The notes: generated by a model from the sequence alone, not told the origin. Counted from the stretch's first letter, positions 8,369 to 17,587 are shown. The stretch is DNA of 64,000 bases from BOG-908 sp963848205 (GCA_963848205.1 CAWKCV010000006.1:210472-274471), one strand, 5' to 3'. Made by a program: numbers and translations.

Positions 8369-10360
8369 TTCTTCCATCATATCCTGAACGCTCGCCTCTA
8401 CCACGCCACACGCACTCAAAAAGGCCGCAATACCGTCATAGACAGCCGGAGCACGCGTCCTGTCCGACGCATCCCCGCGCGGCACGAACACAATCGTCTC
8501 GTAGCGCGCGCGCGTCAGCAGCACGCGATAGGTATTGAGCTGATTGGCAATCGCTTCCGTGCCTTTCGGTATTTGCCAGTTGGTGCCCCGGAACTTGCGC
8601 ACGCGCCAGGCAGCCCGGCCCGGTTCGCGGATCAAATCGGCGTCCCAGCACAAGCCGACATAGTCGAGCTCCAGTCCTTGGCAGCTGAATTCCGTAGCCA
8701 CCAGCTCGAGTGCGTCCGACGCACGAACGTCCTGTGGAAATCGATCGAGGAACCAGTGTGCGACCGCGCTTGCATCCATATGCGGCAGTTCGGCGCCCAG
8801 GCCTTCCGCACGCAGTCGGCTGGCTCCCGAACTTGCCAGCAACCCGGCCCGCCGCAACCCCCTCGCGTGTTGGCGCAGGCATGTGCGAAGCGTGCGGAGA
8901 TCGCGCGTGAGTGCGAACGGCACGCCGCCATTGTCGCGCGCGGTCGCTGCTGCCGCATCGCAATCGCCGGCCAGCATTCGATCGACCCAGGTCGCAGCAG
9001 CCGAACTACGGATTTGGCGAAGTGACACATCGAGATGCAGTGCGGGTAGAATTTGCAGATCCTGCAGGGGGCCGAGCTTCTGACGAGGATCGGTGCCGGA
9101 GAGAATGTCGGGTGCGGCACGCACGCGCCATGCCGCCGGCGACGCGCGAAGCGCCTGTCCCCATTCCGCCAAACCACCCTCGCCGTCGTGGATTTCCTGC
9201 CCGCCACCGACAAGGCACACAACGACTGCGAAGCCAGCGTGGCGCGACATCGCTTCGAGCAGCAGAGCGGGTTCGGAGTCGGTCAGCTGAACGGCTTTGT
9301 CGCGTGTCTTGGCAATCGCATGCGCGCGCGACCAGCAGCGCTGCGCTTCGTCGATAATGACAATCTGCTCTGACGGCACATGGTGCGGCTGCACCACATA
9401 CGCATTGCGAAAATCCGGCAATCGCTGGATGGCGCTCAGCATTTTACGAGAGGCATCGCCGCGTGAAGCACCGAATGCGACGGCATCGCGCGTCAATGCC
9501 TCGCGCAACACATGCACCAGCGTGGGGTTGCCGGTAAGATACGTGCCACGGCCGGCATCTTCGGCGCCGAACACCGTATTCAATCCACATAATGTCTTGC
9601 CAGCACCAGGGATGCCGGTCACGAAAAGGATCACGCGCGCGTCGGCTGCACGCGCGGACGCAATTTCGTCGAGCAAAACATCCGTCGTCGCACGCAGATT
9701 GGTGGCGTCGCTGCGTGCGTTGCGGATATCGCCCACGCCGTGTCGGGCGTAAAGCAGGCAGGCGGCATCGACAATGTTCGGCACCGGACGATAAGGTGAC
9801 ACCAGCCAGTCAGCATGGTTTATCGGCACCGCCGGCACCGCAATACGCGCTTGCACCGCACGCAGCAGGTCCGGCAGGCCGCTCGCGTTCCCATCGATCA
9901 CCGGAGCGACGGCGGCATCGAGCAACAATGGCCAGCCGCCGGACGGACGTGGCGCGTGCTCGGCTACCAGGATCGGCACGATCGGCGCGCGGCGCGAGCC
10001 GGCGTGGAAATCGTGCAGATCGATCGCGTAATCCTCCACTTGCCGCCGGTCCGCCTGGGCGTAGGCTGCCGCACCAGCCTTGAATTCGAGCACCAGGATC
10101 GCGCGATCGGTCAGCACGATCGCGTCGGGCCGACGCCCCAACCGTAGCATCGGATATTCCAGCGCCACGTGCCAATCGGCCGCTTCCGGCCAACCATCGA
10201 AGGCCTGACGCAGCATGGCGAGGCTGGCTTCCCAGGCGCGAAGCTGCTGCGCTTCGTTCATGCGGAAATGCCGGATCTGCGCCACGGCCAGCGTGCCGAC
10301 GATATCGGCCGCGGGCGTTGTCAGCAAAGCGGCGACGGTGCCTGACCAGAAGGAGCTCAC
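8348..10360 (-). CDS. DUF2075 P-loop helicase-like protein with PD-(D/E)xK-like N-terminus
   Basis: A protein of about 670 residues. Near residues 65-95, R-R-P-D-A-I-V-L-T-D and L-V-L-E-F-K have the spacing of a PD-(D/E)xK nuclease core. The DUF2075 ATPase domain follows: Walker A T-G-I-P-G-A-G-K-T near residue 245, Walker B V-I-I-D-E-A-Q-R-C-W, and late helicase-like motifs F-S-C-Q-G-L-E-L-D and N-T-Y-R-V-L-L-T-R-A-R. The GTG start at 10360 is a guess with no strong ribosome site. The architecture suggests a nucleic-acid enzyme, possibly for DNA repair or phage defence; this is inference. It is transcribed divergently from the MFS gene, and the C-terminus runs into a repeat element. Confidence 0.85.
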   Translation of the reverse strand: MSSFWSGTVAALLTTPAADIVGTLAVAQIRHFRMNEAQQLRAWEASLAMLRQAFDGWPEAADWHVALEYPMLRLGRRPDAIVLTDRAILVLEFKAGAAAYAQADRRQVEDYAIDLHDFHAGSRRAPIVPILVAEHAPRPSGGWPLLLDAAVAPVIDGNASGLPDLLRAVQARIAVPAVPINHADWLVSPYRPVPNIVDAACLLYARHGVGDIRNARSDATNLRATTDVLLDEIASARAADARVILFVTGIPGAGKTLCGLNTVFGAEDAGRGTYLTGNPTLVHVLREALTRDAVAFGASRGDASRKMLSAIQRLPDFRNAYVVQPHHVPSEQIVIIDEAQRCWSRAHAIAKTRDKAVQLTDSEPALLLEAMSRHAGFAVVVCLVGGGQEIHDGEGGLAEWGQALRASPAAWRVRAAPDILSGTDPRQKLGPLQDLQILPALHLDVSLRQIRSSAAATWVDRMLAGDCDAAAATARDNGGVPFALTRDLRTLRTCLRQHARGLRRAGLLASSGASRLRAEGLGAELPHMDASAVAHWFLDRFPQDVRASDALELVATEFSCQGLELDYVGLCWDADLIREPGRAAWRVRKFRGTNWQIPKGTEAIANQLNTYRVLLTRARYETIVFVPRGDASDRTRAPAVYDGIAAFLSACGVVEASVQDMMEEKERRLL

Positions 10361-10458
10361 ACGTTCGATCAACCGCCAGCGCAACGAGCGGTTACGTGAG
10401 CACGTTTCGGAACCGGGAGGCAACGTCGATGTTGCGGTCGTAGTGGGGAGACATCGAT

Positions 10459-11880
10459 TTGCAGGCGATTGAGACGGATATCCCGGCGAGAATGGACCGG
10501 CTGCCCTGGAGCCGCTTTCACTTGCTGATTGTCGTGGCACTTGGTGTCACCTGGGTGCTCGACGGGCTGGAGGTCACCATCGTCGGTTCGATCGGACCCG
10601 CGCTGCAGGACAAGCACGCTCTGGGGCTGACGGTGCAGCAGATCGGCTCGATGGCCAGCGCCTATGTGGCCGGTGCGGTCGCCGGCGCGTTGTTCTTCGG
10701 CTGGCTGACCGACCGTTACGGCCGCCGCCTGGTGTTCAACATCACGCTCGGCCTCTACGTAATCGGCGTGCTGGCCTCGGCCTGTGCCTGGAGCTTCTGG
10801 AGCCTGGCCGCGTTTCGCGTGCTCACGGGCCTCGGCATAGGCGGCGAGTATGCGGCGATCAACTCGGCCATCGACGAGCTTATTCCGGCCAGGCTGCGCG
10901 GCCGCGTCGATCTGATCGTCAACGGCAGCTATTGGGGTGGGGCTGCCATCGGCGCCGCAGCCTCCTTGCTGTTGCTGAGCGGCCGTCTGGTGGCGCCGGC
11001 CCTTGGCTGGCGTATTGGCTTCGGCCTTGGCGGCGTGCTCGGCTTGGGCGTGCTGGTGCTGCGCCGCTGGGTGCCGGAAAGCCCCCGCTGGCTGGTCACG
11101 CACGGCCGCGCCGCGGAAGCCGAACGCACGGTCGCCGATGTCGAACGGCGCGTGGCGGCGAGCGGCGGCGGCGCGCTCGGCCCCGTTCCGGCGGACGGCA
11201 AGCTGACCATCCATCCGCGCCAGACTTTCGGCTTCGCGCTGATCTTCGAGTCGATGGTCGGCGCCTACAAATGGCGCAGCCTGCTTGCGTTCACACTGAT
11301 GGCCGCACAGGCTTTTCTGTTCAACGCGGTGTTCTTCACCTACGGGCTGGTGCTGACAAAGGCGTATCACGTGCAGGCGGCCAGTATCGGCGTGTATGTG
11401 TTGCCGCTCGCTTTGGGCAACCTGATGGGGCCTTTGCTGCTGGGCCATCTGTTCGATACGGTGGGCCGCCGGCGCATGATCGCCGGCACCTACGGCGTGT
11501 CGGGCCTGCTGATGGCGATCACCGCCTATCTGTTCCACGCCGGGCTGCTGGACGCCTGGACGCAGACGGCCTGCTGGGTCGGCATCTTCTTCGTCGCCAG
11601 TGCGGCCGCCAGTTCGGCCTATCTCACCGCCAGCGAAATCTTCCCGCTGGAAACACGGGCTTTGGCGATTGCGACGTTTTACGCGCTCGGCACGCTCGTG
11701 GGCGGAGTCGGCGCGCCTTTCCTGTTCGGATATCTCATTGAAGGCGACGTCCGCAACGTCGCCTGGGGCTACGGCGTGGCCGCGGTGCTGATGATCGTCG
11801 CCGGCGGAGTCGAGATCGTGCTGGGCATCGATGCCGAGGGCAAATCGCTCGAGAGCATCGCCTTGCCGCTGTCCGGGTAG
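10459..11880 (+). CDS. MFS transporter, sugar-porter/MHS-like
   Basis: A 473-residue, 12-TM major facilitator. The loop 2-3 signature G-W-L-T-D-R-Y-G-R-R is near residue 85. The G-L-G-I-G-G-E-Y motif of TM4 and the P-E-S-P-R-W-L segment after TM6 are typical of sugar porter and related proton-symporter families. The start is TTG at 10459 with GGGGAG upstream. Substrate is unknown, perhaps a sugar or organic acid. Its 3' end overlaps the convergent GT2-deacetylase gene by 112 bases. Confidence 0.9.
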   Translation: MQAIETDIPARMDRLPWSRFHLLIVVALGVTWVLDGLEVTIVGSIGPALQDKHALGLTVQQIGSMASAYVAGAVAGALFFGWLTDRYGRRLVFNITLGLYVIGVLASACAWSFWSLAAFRVLTGLGIGGEYAAINSAIDELIPARLRGRVDLIVNGSYWGGAAIGAAASLLLLSGRLVAPALGWRIGFGLGGVLGLGVLVLRRWVPESPRWLVTHGRAAEAERTVADVERRVAASGGGALGPVPADGKLTIHPRQTFGFALIFESMVGAYKWRSLLAFTLMAAQAFLFNAVFFTYGLVLTKAYHVQAASIGVYVLPLALGNLMGPLLLGHLFDTVGRRRMIAGTYGVSGLLMAITAYLFHAGLLDAWTQTACWVGIFFVASAAASSAYLTASEIFPLETRALAIATFYALGTLVGGVGAPFLFGYLIEGDVRNVAWGYGVAAVLMIVAGGVEIVLGIDAEGKSLESIALPLSG

Positions 11881-14027
11881 GCGTGGGACACGGGCTTGCG
11901 TTCGGGGAGCAGGTCGGACCACTGCCCGGTCATCCCGCCGACTTCCTCGAAGAAATAGCGGCAGACAGTCTCGATGCGCGTGAGAAACACCGCCAGCTCC
12001 GCTTCCGTGCGCGTGTAGCTGGTATGCCCCGCCTCGAGCGACGGGCTGTGATAGTGCAGCACGAAATGCCGTGTGCCGCGCGCGAGCAGGGCATCGATCA
12101 GCCTGATCTGCTCCTGCGCCGTCACTCCTTCCGGCGTCAGCGTCACCATATCCGACAGGCGGGTACGGGCGAGCAATCCGACGATCGGCAGAGTGCGGCG
12201 CGCTATTTTGGGCAGCAGTTTCTGCGCGGCAACGCCCATCCAAGGGGCCGCCCCAATCCGGCTGCGCGTCATCGGTATCGTCAAAATGCCCGTGTCGCCC
12301 AGCCAATAGGGTGCTGGCTGCAACGCACTGAAGCACGGGCCGCCATCGGCTGAAAGATCGGACATCGGCATCACGCTCAGATCGAGCTCGATGCCCGCCC
12401 GTGCGAGGATCTCCGATGTATTTGGCCCGAAGCCGTATCGACCCGCCTTGTAGATGACCGGCCGGAAGCCGAAGCTATCCTCGATTGCATCGATCAACGT
12501 CGTGAGTTTCGCCTCCTCCAGCTCACAGGGAAGATTGCCCGGGTAGGAGTTGCGCGACGTCAGGCTTTCGTCATACGGCGGCGTCGTCCAGGGGTGCAGG
12601 TGGGCGCCGATCTCGCAGGCGCCGCGTGCCAGGATGGCGCTCAGGCGGGCAACACTGGCCGGCGTTGTGGCAACCGGGTAATCGACGACGTAAATCGGCT
12701 TCAATCCGTAACGGTCGAAGATCGCCTGGCCGCGCTCCAGATGCTGGATCGCCCCTACGCCTGTCTGGCGGCGTTCGAACGGCTGCGACCAGTCGAATTC
12801 CGCCTCCGTGTCCACCACGACGAAGAGCGCCGGCGGCTCGCCCTCGTCGATGCGGGCAGGTCGATAATCCGTGCCGGCAATCGACTTCGCTTCATGGCGC
12901 ACAGGCCTGGGCCGATCGCGCAACGCACGCGCCCAACCGCGCAACCTGTCCTGCATTGGCAGGGAGTAGGCCGCCTTGGCCGTGCGTTCGCGCAGCCAGG
13001 CGCCGGATCGCGCATGCCGGTCGAGCGTGAGCAGTTCTCCGCCTACGACCAGACCGGCGTGCAGCGTGGCGTTGCGTACGGTGCGCGCGTAAAGCGCCCG
13101 CGCCTCATGGCGAATGGCCGCCTCGTCCTGCGCATCGACCCGCATGCGAGCCAAATAGGTTTCGGTGATCTCTCGCAGTATCGCGCGCAGCCCGGCAAGT
13201 GTCGCCAGATCGCCCACCGGCTTGCAGGCCGCGAAGTAGGTCGCCACCATCGTTGCCGACTGTGTGGTATCGCCCGCGAGCCACTCCCGGTAGGCCGGCG
13301 CAAGCACCCGCGCGGCATTGGCGACCATGATATCCTCGTGGCGGCGCGAGGCATTGGCTTCGTGCAGGCGATAGATCACCAGCGGCTCGTCCAGCCGCGC
13401 CGCTTCTCCGTGCCGCATGAGCCGAAAGTAGAGATCGTAATCGTCGGCATACGTGTAGTCGGCGCGCATCAGTTCGCCGAGCGCGCGGGCAGCCTCGCCG
13501 CGGAACATGATCGAGGAGCAGATCAGCGGGTTTGCCACCAGCATCAGCCAGCCAATCAACGCCGGCGTGGTGTGCCCCGCGTGGCGGGCCGGCCCGAGCC
13601 GCCCGTTCTCCGTCGTATGCGCGGCCGTTCCCACCAGCACCGTGCCGGGATGGGAATCCAGGTAGGCCACCTGCTTGGCCAGCCGTGTGGGCAGGCTCAG
13701 ATCGTCATGGTCCTGCATGGCCACGTAGATGCCGCGCGCCATGGCGAACGCGATGTTTCTGGATTTGACGACTCCGAGATTGGCCGGGTTGCGCACGATA
13801 CGCAGCCTGGCATCGTCGAAAGCGGCCAGAATGGCAGGTGTATCGTCCGTCGAACCATCATCGACGATGATGATTTCAATGTCGCGCAGCGTCTGGGCCA
13901 GCAGGCAGCCGACTGCCTTCCGCAGATGGGCCGAACCGTTATAGGTAGCCATGATGACGCTGACCTGCGGTGCGTCGCGACCCAACTTCGGCTGATCGTC
14001 TAAATGCCCCAACAACGTCGTTCCCAT
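11769..14027 (-). CDS. Fusion of GT2 glycosyltransferase and WalW-type polysaccharide deacetylase
   Basis: A 752-residue two-domain protein. Residues 20-280 are a GT2 domain: V-S-V-I-M-A-T-Y-N-G, I-I-V-D-D-G-S-T-D-D and a Q-D-H-D-D motif for metal and donor. Residues 410-700 are a WalW-like deacetylase: V-V-D-T-E-A-E-F-D-W with the catalytic Asp, then E-I-G-A-H-L-H-P-W with metal-binding histidines and late L-H-Y-H-S-P-S. It probably adds and trims a sugar on a cell-surface glycan. ATG 14027 is chosen because it precedes the GT2 core by about 20 residues. The last ~37 residues are encoded antisense to the MFS gene. Confidence 0.88.
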   Translation of the reverse strand: MGTTLLGHLDDQPKLGRDAPQVSVIMATYNGSAHLRKAVGCLLAQTLRDIEIIIVDDGSTDDTPAILAAFDDARLRIVRNPANLGVVKSRNIAFAMARGIYVAMQDHDDLSLPTRLAKQVAYLDSHPGTVLVGTAAHTTENGRLGPARHAGHTTPALIGWLMLVANPLICSSIMFRGEAARALGELMRADYTYADDYDLYFRLMRHGEAARLDEPLVIYRLHEANASRRHEDIMVANAARVLAPAYREWLAGDTTQSATMVATYFAACKPVGDLATLAGLRAILREITETYLARMRVDAQDEAAIRHEARALYARTVRNATLHAGLVVGGELLTLDRHARSGAWLRERTAKAAYSLPMQDRLRGWARALRDRPRPVRHEAKSIAGTDYRPARIDEGEPPALFVVVDTEAEFDWSQPFERRQTGVGAIQHLERGQAIFDRYGLKPIYVVDYPVATTPASVARLSAILARGACEIGAHLHPWTTPPYDESLTSRNSYPGNLPCELEEAKLTTLIDAIEDSFGFRPVIYKAGRYGFGPNTSEILARAGIELDLSVMPMSDLSADGGPCFSALQPAPYWLGDTGILTIPMTRSRIGAAPWMGVAAQKLLPKIARRTLPIVGLLARTRLSDMVTLTPEGVTAQEQIRLIDALLARGTRHFVLHYHSPSLEAGHTSYTRTEAELAVFLTRIETVCRYFFEEVGGMTGQWSDLLPERKPVSHAYPDSGKAMLSSDLPSASMPSTISTPPATIISTAATP

Positions 14028-14128
14028 TCTGCCGTCACGGCCCTCACCGAACCTGAATATGCCGGCATTGATTGCCCACCACGTTCGCCGTCGATGCCGC
14101 TCATCCGAATAACGCCCGGGCACAAAAA

Positions 14129-14755
14129 TTGAAACTTTATCATTGCGCCGGTTCGCGTGGCTTGCGTCCCTTATGGACGATCGAGGAGCTGGGGATCGCC
14201 TGCGAGCTGGTGTTGTTGCCGTTTCCCCCCAGGATACACGACAAGAGCTTCTTTTCGGTAAACCCGCTTGGAACCGTGCCGGCGTTGGTGGTTGGCGATA
14301 CGACAATGACGGAATCGAGTGCCATTGCACTCTATCTAGCCACGCTGGATGGCGCGAGTACACTTGCAGTTGCTCCCAGCGAGCCAGACTACGCCTGCTT
14401 CCTCGATTTTCTGCACTACGCCGATGCGACACTGACATTCCCGCAAACGGTGTATCTGCGCTTTGGGCGATTTGCGCCGGACGCAAGCCTGGCGGCGGCC
14501 AGCGAAGCCTATGCGGACTGGTTCGCGAAACGCCTGATCAAGGCAGCACGCCGGCTCGAGGAACACGAATATCTCGCGGCCGGCCGCTTCACCGTCGCCG
14601 ACATCGCCGTCGGTTACGGCCTCTATCTCGCCGGCCGCATCGGCCTGGCAGACCGCTTGCCCGACGTGCTGGTGGCCTACCTGGCGCGCCTGACGGCACG
14701 GCCGGCGTTCCAAAGCGCCCTCGTGCGCGAAGGCACCGCTACCCTGTTCAGCTGA
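14129..14755 (+). CDS. Glutathione S-transferase family protein
   Basis: A 208-residue GST. The N-terminus K-L-Y-H-C-A-G-S-R-G-L-R-P-L-W-T-I-E-E-L and the cis-Pro/Glu-Ser loop V-P-A-L, T-E-S-S-A-I form the thioredoxin-fold glutathione site. The C-terminal helical domain includes F-T-V-A-D-I-A-V-G-Y. TTG at 14129 gives the standard M-K-L-Y start; another TTG at 14072 would add 19 residues. The substrate is unknown. The gene is followed by the thiolase-like gene on the same strand, and its upstream region faces the GT2-deacetylase start. Confidence 0.85.
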   Translation: MKLYHCAGSRGLRPLWTIEELGIACELVLLPFPPRIHDKSFFSVNPLGTVPALVVGDTTMTESSAIALYLATLDGASTLAVAPSEPDYACFLDFLHYADATLTFPQTVYLRFGRFAPDASLAAASEAYADWFAKRLIKAARRLEEHEYLAAGRFTVADIAVGYGLYLAGRIGLADRLPDVLVAYLARLTARPAFQSALVREGTATLFS

Positions 14756-14813
14756 CGCACGCATGCGAATATCGGCCCCGGTCTCTCTCAGGAGGCCGTT
14801 TTTCAGAGGTAGA

Positions 14814-16280
14814 ATGGCAGTCCTCATCGGCGCAGGTCAGATCAACGATCGCGATTCCATCCACGATTCGCTGGCGCTCATGCACGCCGCCGCCATGTTG
14901 GCTGGGCAGGATGCCGGGCCCGGCCTGCTGGGGCGAACGGACTGGCTGGGCGTGGTCAGCCAGATCGCCTTCCCGGAATATGGTGGCCGGCTGGCCGGAT
15001 TGCTGGCCAACTCACTCGGCATCGGGCCCGCGCATGCGAGCGAAACCGCGGCGCCGACCGGTGACAGTCCGATCCTGCTGATGAACCAGGCCGCCAACGC
15101 GATCGCCAGCGGCCAGGCGAGCGTCGCACTGATCGTCGGCGGCGAGGCCCTGCGGACCGCGGGCCTGCGTGCGGCACAGGCGAGGGGCGCGGCCGGCGAT
15201 GACAGCCTGTTCGCACGGCACCGGCCGCCCGCTTCCGACATCCGCAGCCGTTACGGCCTGCTGACGCCGGCCGACATCTACCCGCTCTACGAAAACGCGG
15301 CGCGCGCGGCTTACGGCCAGACGTTGGCAGAAGCCCAGCAGGAAACCGGCGTGATCTGGTCGGGCCTGTCGCAGGTGGCTGCGCGCAACCCCCATGCCTG
15401 GCTGCAACAGGCGCGCGCGCCTGACGACATCGTCGTGCCGTCCGCCGCCAATCGCCCGATCGCGCATCCCTATACCAAGCTGATGGTGGCCAATGCCGCG
15501 GTCAATCAAGGTGCGGCACTGCTGATCGTCAGCGAAGCGGTGGCAGAACAGGCGGGGATTGCACGCGAGCGCTGGGTGTATGTCGGCGCCGGTGCGGCGG
15601 CGTACGAGGCGGACAATCCGCTGCTGCGATCGAGCTTTTCGCAATCCGCCGCGATGAAGGCGTCGCTCGATTGCGCGCTGCGTTTCAATGGCTTGCGCAT
15701 CGGGGACATCGACCACCTCGAACTCTATTCCTGCTTTCCATGCGTGCCGAAAATGGCGCGCCGCATTCTCGGCACACCAGCCGAGGCACCCACAAGCGTC
15801 GTAGGCGGGCTCACCTTCGGCGGCGGCCCGATCGGCAATTACATGACCCATGCGGCCGCTTGCATGATGCTGGCGCTGCGACGCGGCGGCATGAACGGTT
15901 TGCTGTTCGCCAACGGCGGCTACGCCACGCACAACCACACCATCCTGCTCAGCCGCATACCGCCGCGCGCCGAACTGTTTCCGCAAGCGTTCGACGTGCA
16001 GGCCGAAGCCGACGCATCGCGCGCACCTGCACCGGACGTCGAGGAGAACTACGCGGGAATAGCGACGATCGAGACGTTCACCGTGCCCTACGATCGCTCG
16101 GGCGCGCCGCGCACCGGCGTTGTCATCGCGCGAACACCGCATGGCACGCGCACCATCGCCGCGGTGCCGCCTGACGACGGCGAAACGATTGGCTTTCTGA
16201 CGGACGGCCGGCGGGAGCCGGTTGGCACGCGCGGAGTTATCGAGGGGAACAGGTGGGTGAAGGACGCAGTCCCTTTTTGA
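14814..16280 (+). CDS. Thiolase-fold protein (acetyl-CoA acetyltransferase-like)
   Basis: A protein of about 488 residues from ATG 14814, preceded by AGAGG. It has a thiolase-superfamily layout: N-terminal V-L-I-G-A-G-Q-I-N-D, central A-S-G-Q-A-S-V-A-L-I-V-G-G-E-A, and late D-H-L-E-L-Y-S-C-F-P-C, G-G-L-T-F-G-G-G-P-I-G-N-Y-M and N-G-G-Y-A-T-H-N. This resembles the SCP-x-like/DUF35-associated thiolase branch that carries out retro-Claisen or non-canonical acyl transfer. The usual N-domain Cys is not obvious, so classical thiolysis is uncertain. The final D-A-V-P-F and stop TGA are encoded by a palindromic element. Confidence 0.82.
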   Translation: MAVLIGAGQINDRDSIHDSLALMHAAAMLAGQDAGPGLLGRTDWLGVVSQIAFPEYGGRLAGLLANSLGIGPAHASETAAPTGDSPILLMNQAANAIASGQASVALIVGGEALRTAGLRAAQARGAAGDDSLFARHRPPASDIRSRYGLLTPADIYPLYENAARAAYGQTLAEAQQETGVIWSGLSQVAARNPHAWLQQARAPDDIVVPSAANRPIAHPYTKLMVANAAVNQGAALLIVSEAVAEQAGIARERWVYVGAGAAAYEADNPLLRSSFSQSAAMKASLDCALRFNGLRIGDIDHLELYSCFPCVPKMARRILGTPAEAPTSVVGGLTFGGGPIGNYMTHAAACMMLALRRGGMNGLLFANGGYATHNHTILLSRIPPRAELFPQAFDVQAEADASRAPAPDVEENYAGIATIETFTVPYDRSGAPRTGVVIARTPHGTRTIAAVPPDDGETIGFLTDGRREPVGTRGVIEGNRWVKDAVPF

Positions 16281-16300
16281 AAAAGGACCAAATTTCTGCT
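16268..16300 (+). repeat. Palindromic AT-rich element, copy 5
   Basis: Arms GTCCCTTTTT and AAAAAGGAC. The loop TGA is the stop codon of the thiolase-like gene. A second element lies 44 bases downstream in the opposite orientation. Confidence 0.8.
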
Positions 16301-16343
16301 CCGCTGTCGCGGAACTCCGGGACAAGCTCGCGACAGCATGACA

Positions 16344-16382
16344 GAAGTTTTCTGCTTCTTTTTTAAAGAAGAGGCTTCCTTC
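16344..16382 (-). repeat. Palindromic AT-rich element, copy 6
   Basis: On the minus strand it reads GGAAGCCTCTTC then AAAAGAAGCAG and AAAACTTC. It lies immediately after the hemW stop, so hemW is flanked by elements at both ends. Confidence 0.75.
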
Positions 16383-17534
16383 CTAAATCACCAACCGCGG
16401 CAACAACGCATCCAACCGCCGCCGCCCCGCCGATGTCGCCCGCAGCCACCCCGCCTCCCAAACCAGATATTCTTCCTCGACACACGCCGCCAAAATCGAC
16501 GGATCGACAGCGCTGGATAACGTCATGCCGGTGCGGTCGGCAAAAACCGTCTCGTTCACCCCTTCGACGAGACGCAATCCCATCAGCAGCGCCTCGCGCG
16601 CACGGTCGCGCGGCGCGATGATCTCTTCGGCCGTGCTGCCATGTCCGTCTTGTTCCACGCGGCTTGCCCACACTTCCGGCGCGCGATGCCGGCGCGTGGC
16701 GACGATGTCATCGCCGAACCGCAACCGCCCATGCGCACCCGGCCCGATGCCCGCATAATCGCCATAGCGCCAATACGCCAGATTATGGCGGCTCTCCGCC
16801 CCGGGCAGCGCATAGTTGGAAATTTCGTAAGCCTGCAGCCCGAACGCCGACGCTGCCTGCGCCGTCTCATCGTACATCTCGGCCGAGAGCTCGTCGTCGG
16901 GCAGTACGATCTCGCCGCGCCGAAACGCCGCCTCGTAGGCGGTGCCAGGCTCGATGGTCAGTTGATACAGCGAGAGATGATCGGCCGCCAAAGCCAGCGC
17001 ACGCGCGAGTTCCGCCCGCCAGGATGCCAGCGTCTGCCCTGGCCGCGCATAGATCAGATCGAACGACAGGCGTGGGAACACCAGCCGCGCCTCCTCCAGC
17101 GCCGCCAACGCACCCGCCGAGTTATGCGCACGGCCGAGGCCCGCCAGCGCCGCATCGTCCAACGCCTGCACACCCAGCGACAGGCGGTTCACCCCCGCCG
17201 CACGGAACGCCGCCAGACGCGACCGCTCCACGCTCGTGGGGTTGGCCTCCAGGGTAATCTCGATATCGTCCGCTGCCACGAACAGGCGTCGCGCCGTGGC
17301 GATCAGGGCCTCGACCGTCTCGGGCGCCATCAGGCTTGGGGTGCCGCCGCCGAAAAAGATGGAAGCGAGCTTACGTGGCCCTAGTCTCGCGGCCTCCCAC
17401 TCCAGTTCCTTCCTTAGCGCTGCGGCGAAGCGGGCTTGCGGGAGGATGTCGCGGACGTGGCTGTTGAAGTCGCAGTAAGGGCATTTTTGTAGGCAGAACG
17501 GCCAGTGGATGTACAGCGCTAGAGGGTCAGGCAA
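16383..17534 (-). CDS. hemW: HemW-like radical SAM protein (coproporphyrinogen III oxidase-like)
   Basis: A 383-residue radical SAM protein. Y-I-H-W-P-F-C-L-Q-K-C-P-Y-C holds the CxxxCxxC cluster, with F-F-G-G-G-T-P-S-L, E-A-N-P-T-S and S-L-G-V-Q-A-L following. The C-terminal HemN-type domain includes L-S-L-Y-Q-L-T-I-E-P-G-T. HemW proteins bind heme and act as heme chaperones rather than oxidases. I place the start at TTG 17534, eight bases after AAAGGGAC of the palindromic element; an upstream in-frame extension would translate the element. The C-terminus is normal. Confidence 0.9.
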   Translation of the reverse strand: MPDPLALYIHWPFCLQKCPYCDFNSHVRDILPQARFAAALRKELEWEAARLGPRKLASIFFGGGTPSLMAPETVEALIATARRLFVAADDIEITLEANPTSVERSRLAAFRAAGVNRLSLGVQALDDAALAGLGRAHNSAGALAALEEARLVFPRLSFDLIYARPGQTLASWRAELARALALAADHLSLYQLTIEPGTAYEAAFRRGEIVLPDDELSAEMYDETAQAASAFGLQAYEISNYALPGAESRHNLAYWRYGDYAGIGPGAHGRLRFGDDIVATRRHRAPEVWASRVEQDGHGSTAEEIIAPRDRAREALLMGLRLVEGVNETVFADRTGMTLSSAVDPSILAACVEEEYLVWEAGWLRATSAGRRRLDALLPRLVI

Positions 17535-17578
17535 GGAAGCAGTCCCTTTACTGAAAAAAGGACCAAAAAACTTTTGCT
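17535..17578 (-). repeat. Palindromic AT-rich element, copy 7, carrying the hemW ribosome-binding site
   Basis: Read with hemW, the element gives AGCAAAAG, then GGTCCTTTTTT, a short loop, AAAGGGACTGCTTCC and the TTG start. AAAGGGA is the only good Shine-Dalgarno sequence for hemW and is paired in the stem. Confidence 0.8.
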
Positions 17579-17587
17579 CCTTGGTTT

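Noticed and set aside
10369..12336. 655-codon minus-strand open frame
   Set aside because: Antisense to the MFS gene and to the end of the GT2-deacetylase gene; Gln/Arg/His-rich composition with no motif.
12594..14003. 469-codon plus-strand open frame
   Set aside because: Antisense to the GT2-deacetylase gene, with no recognisable domain.
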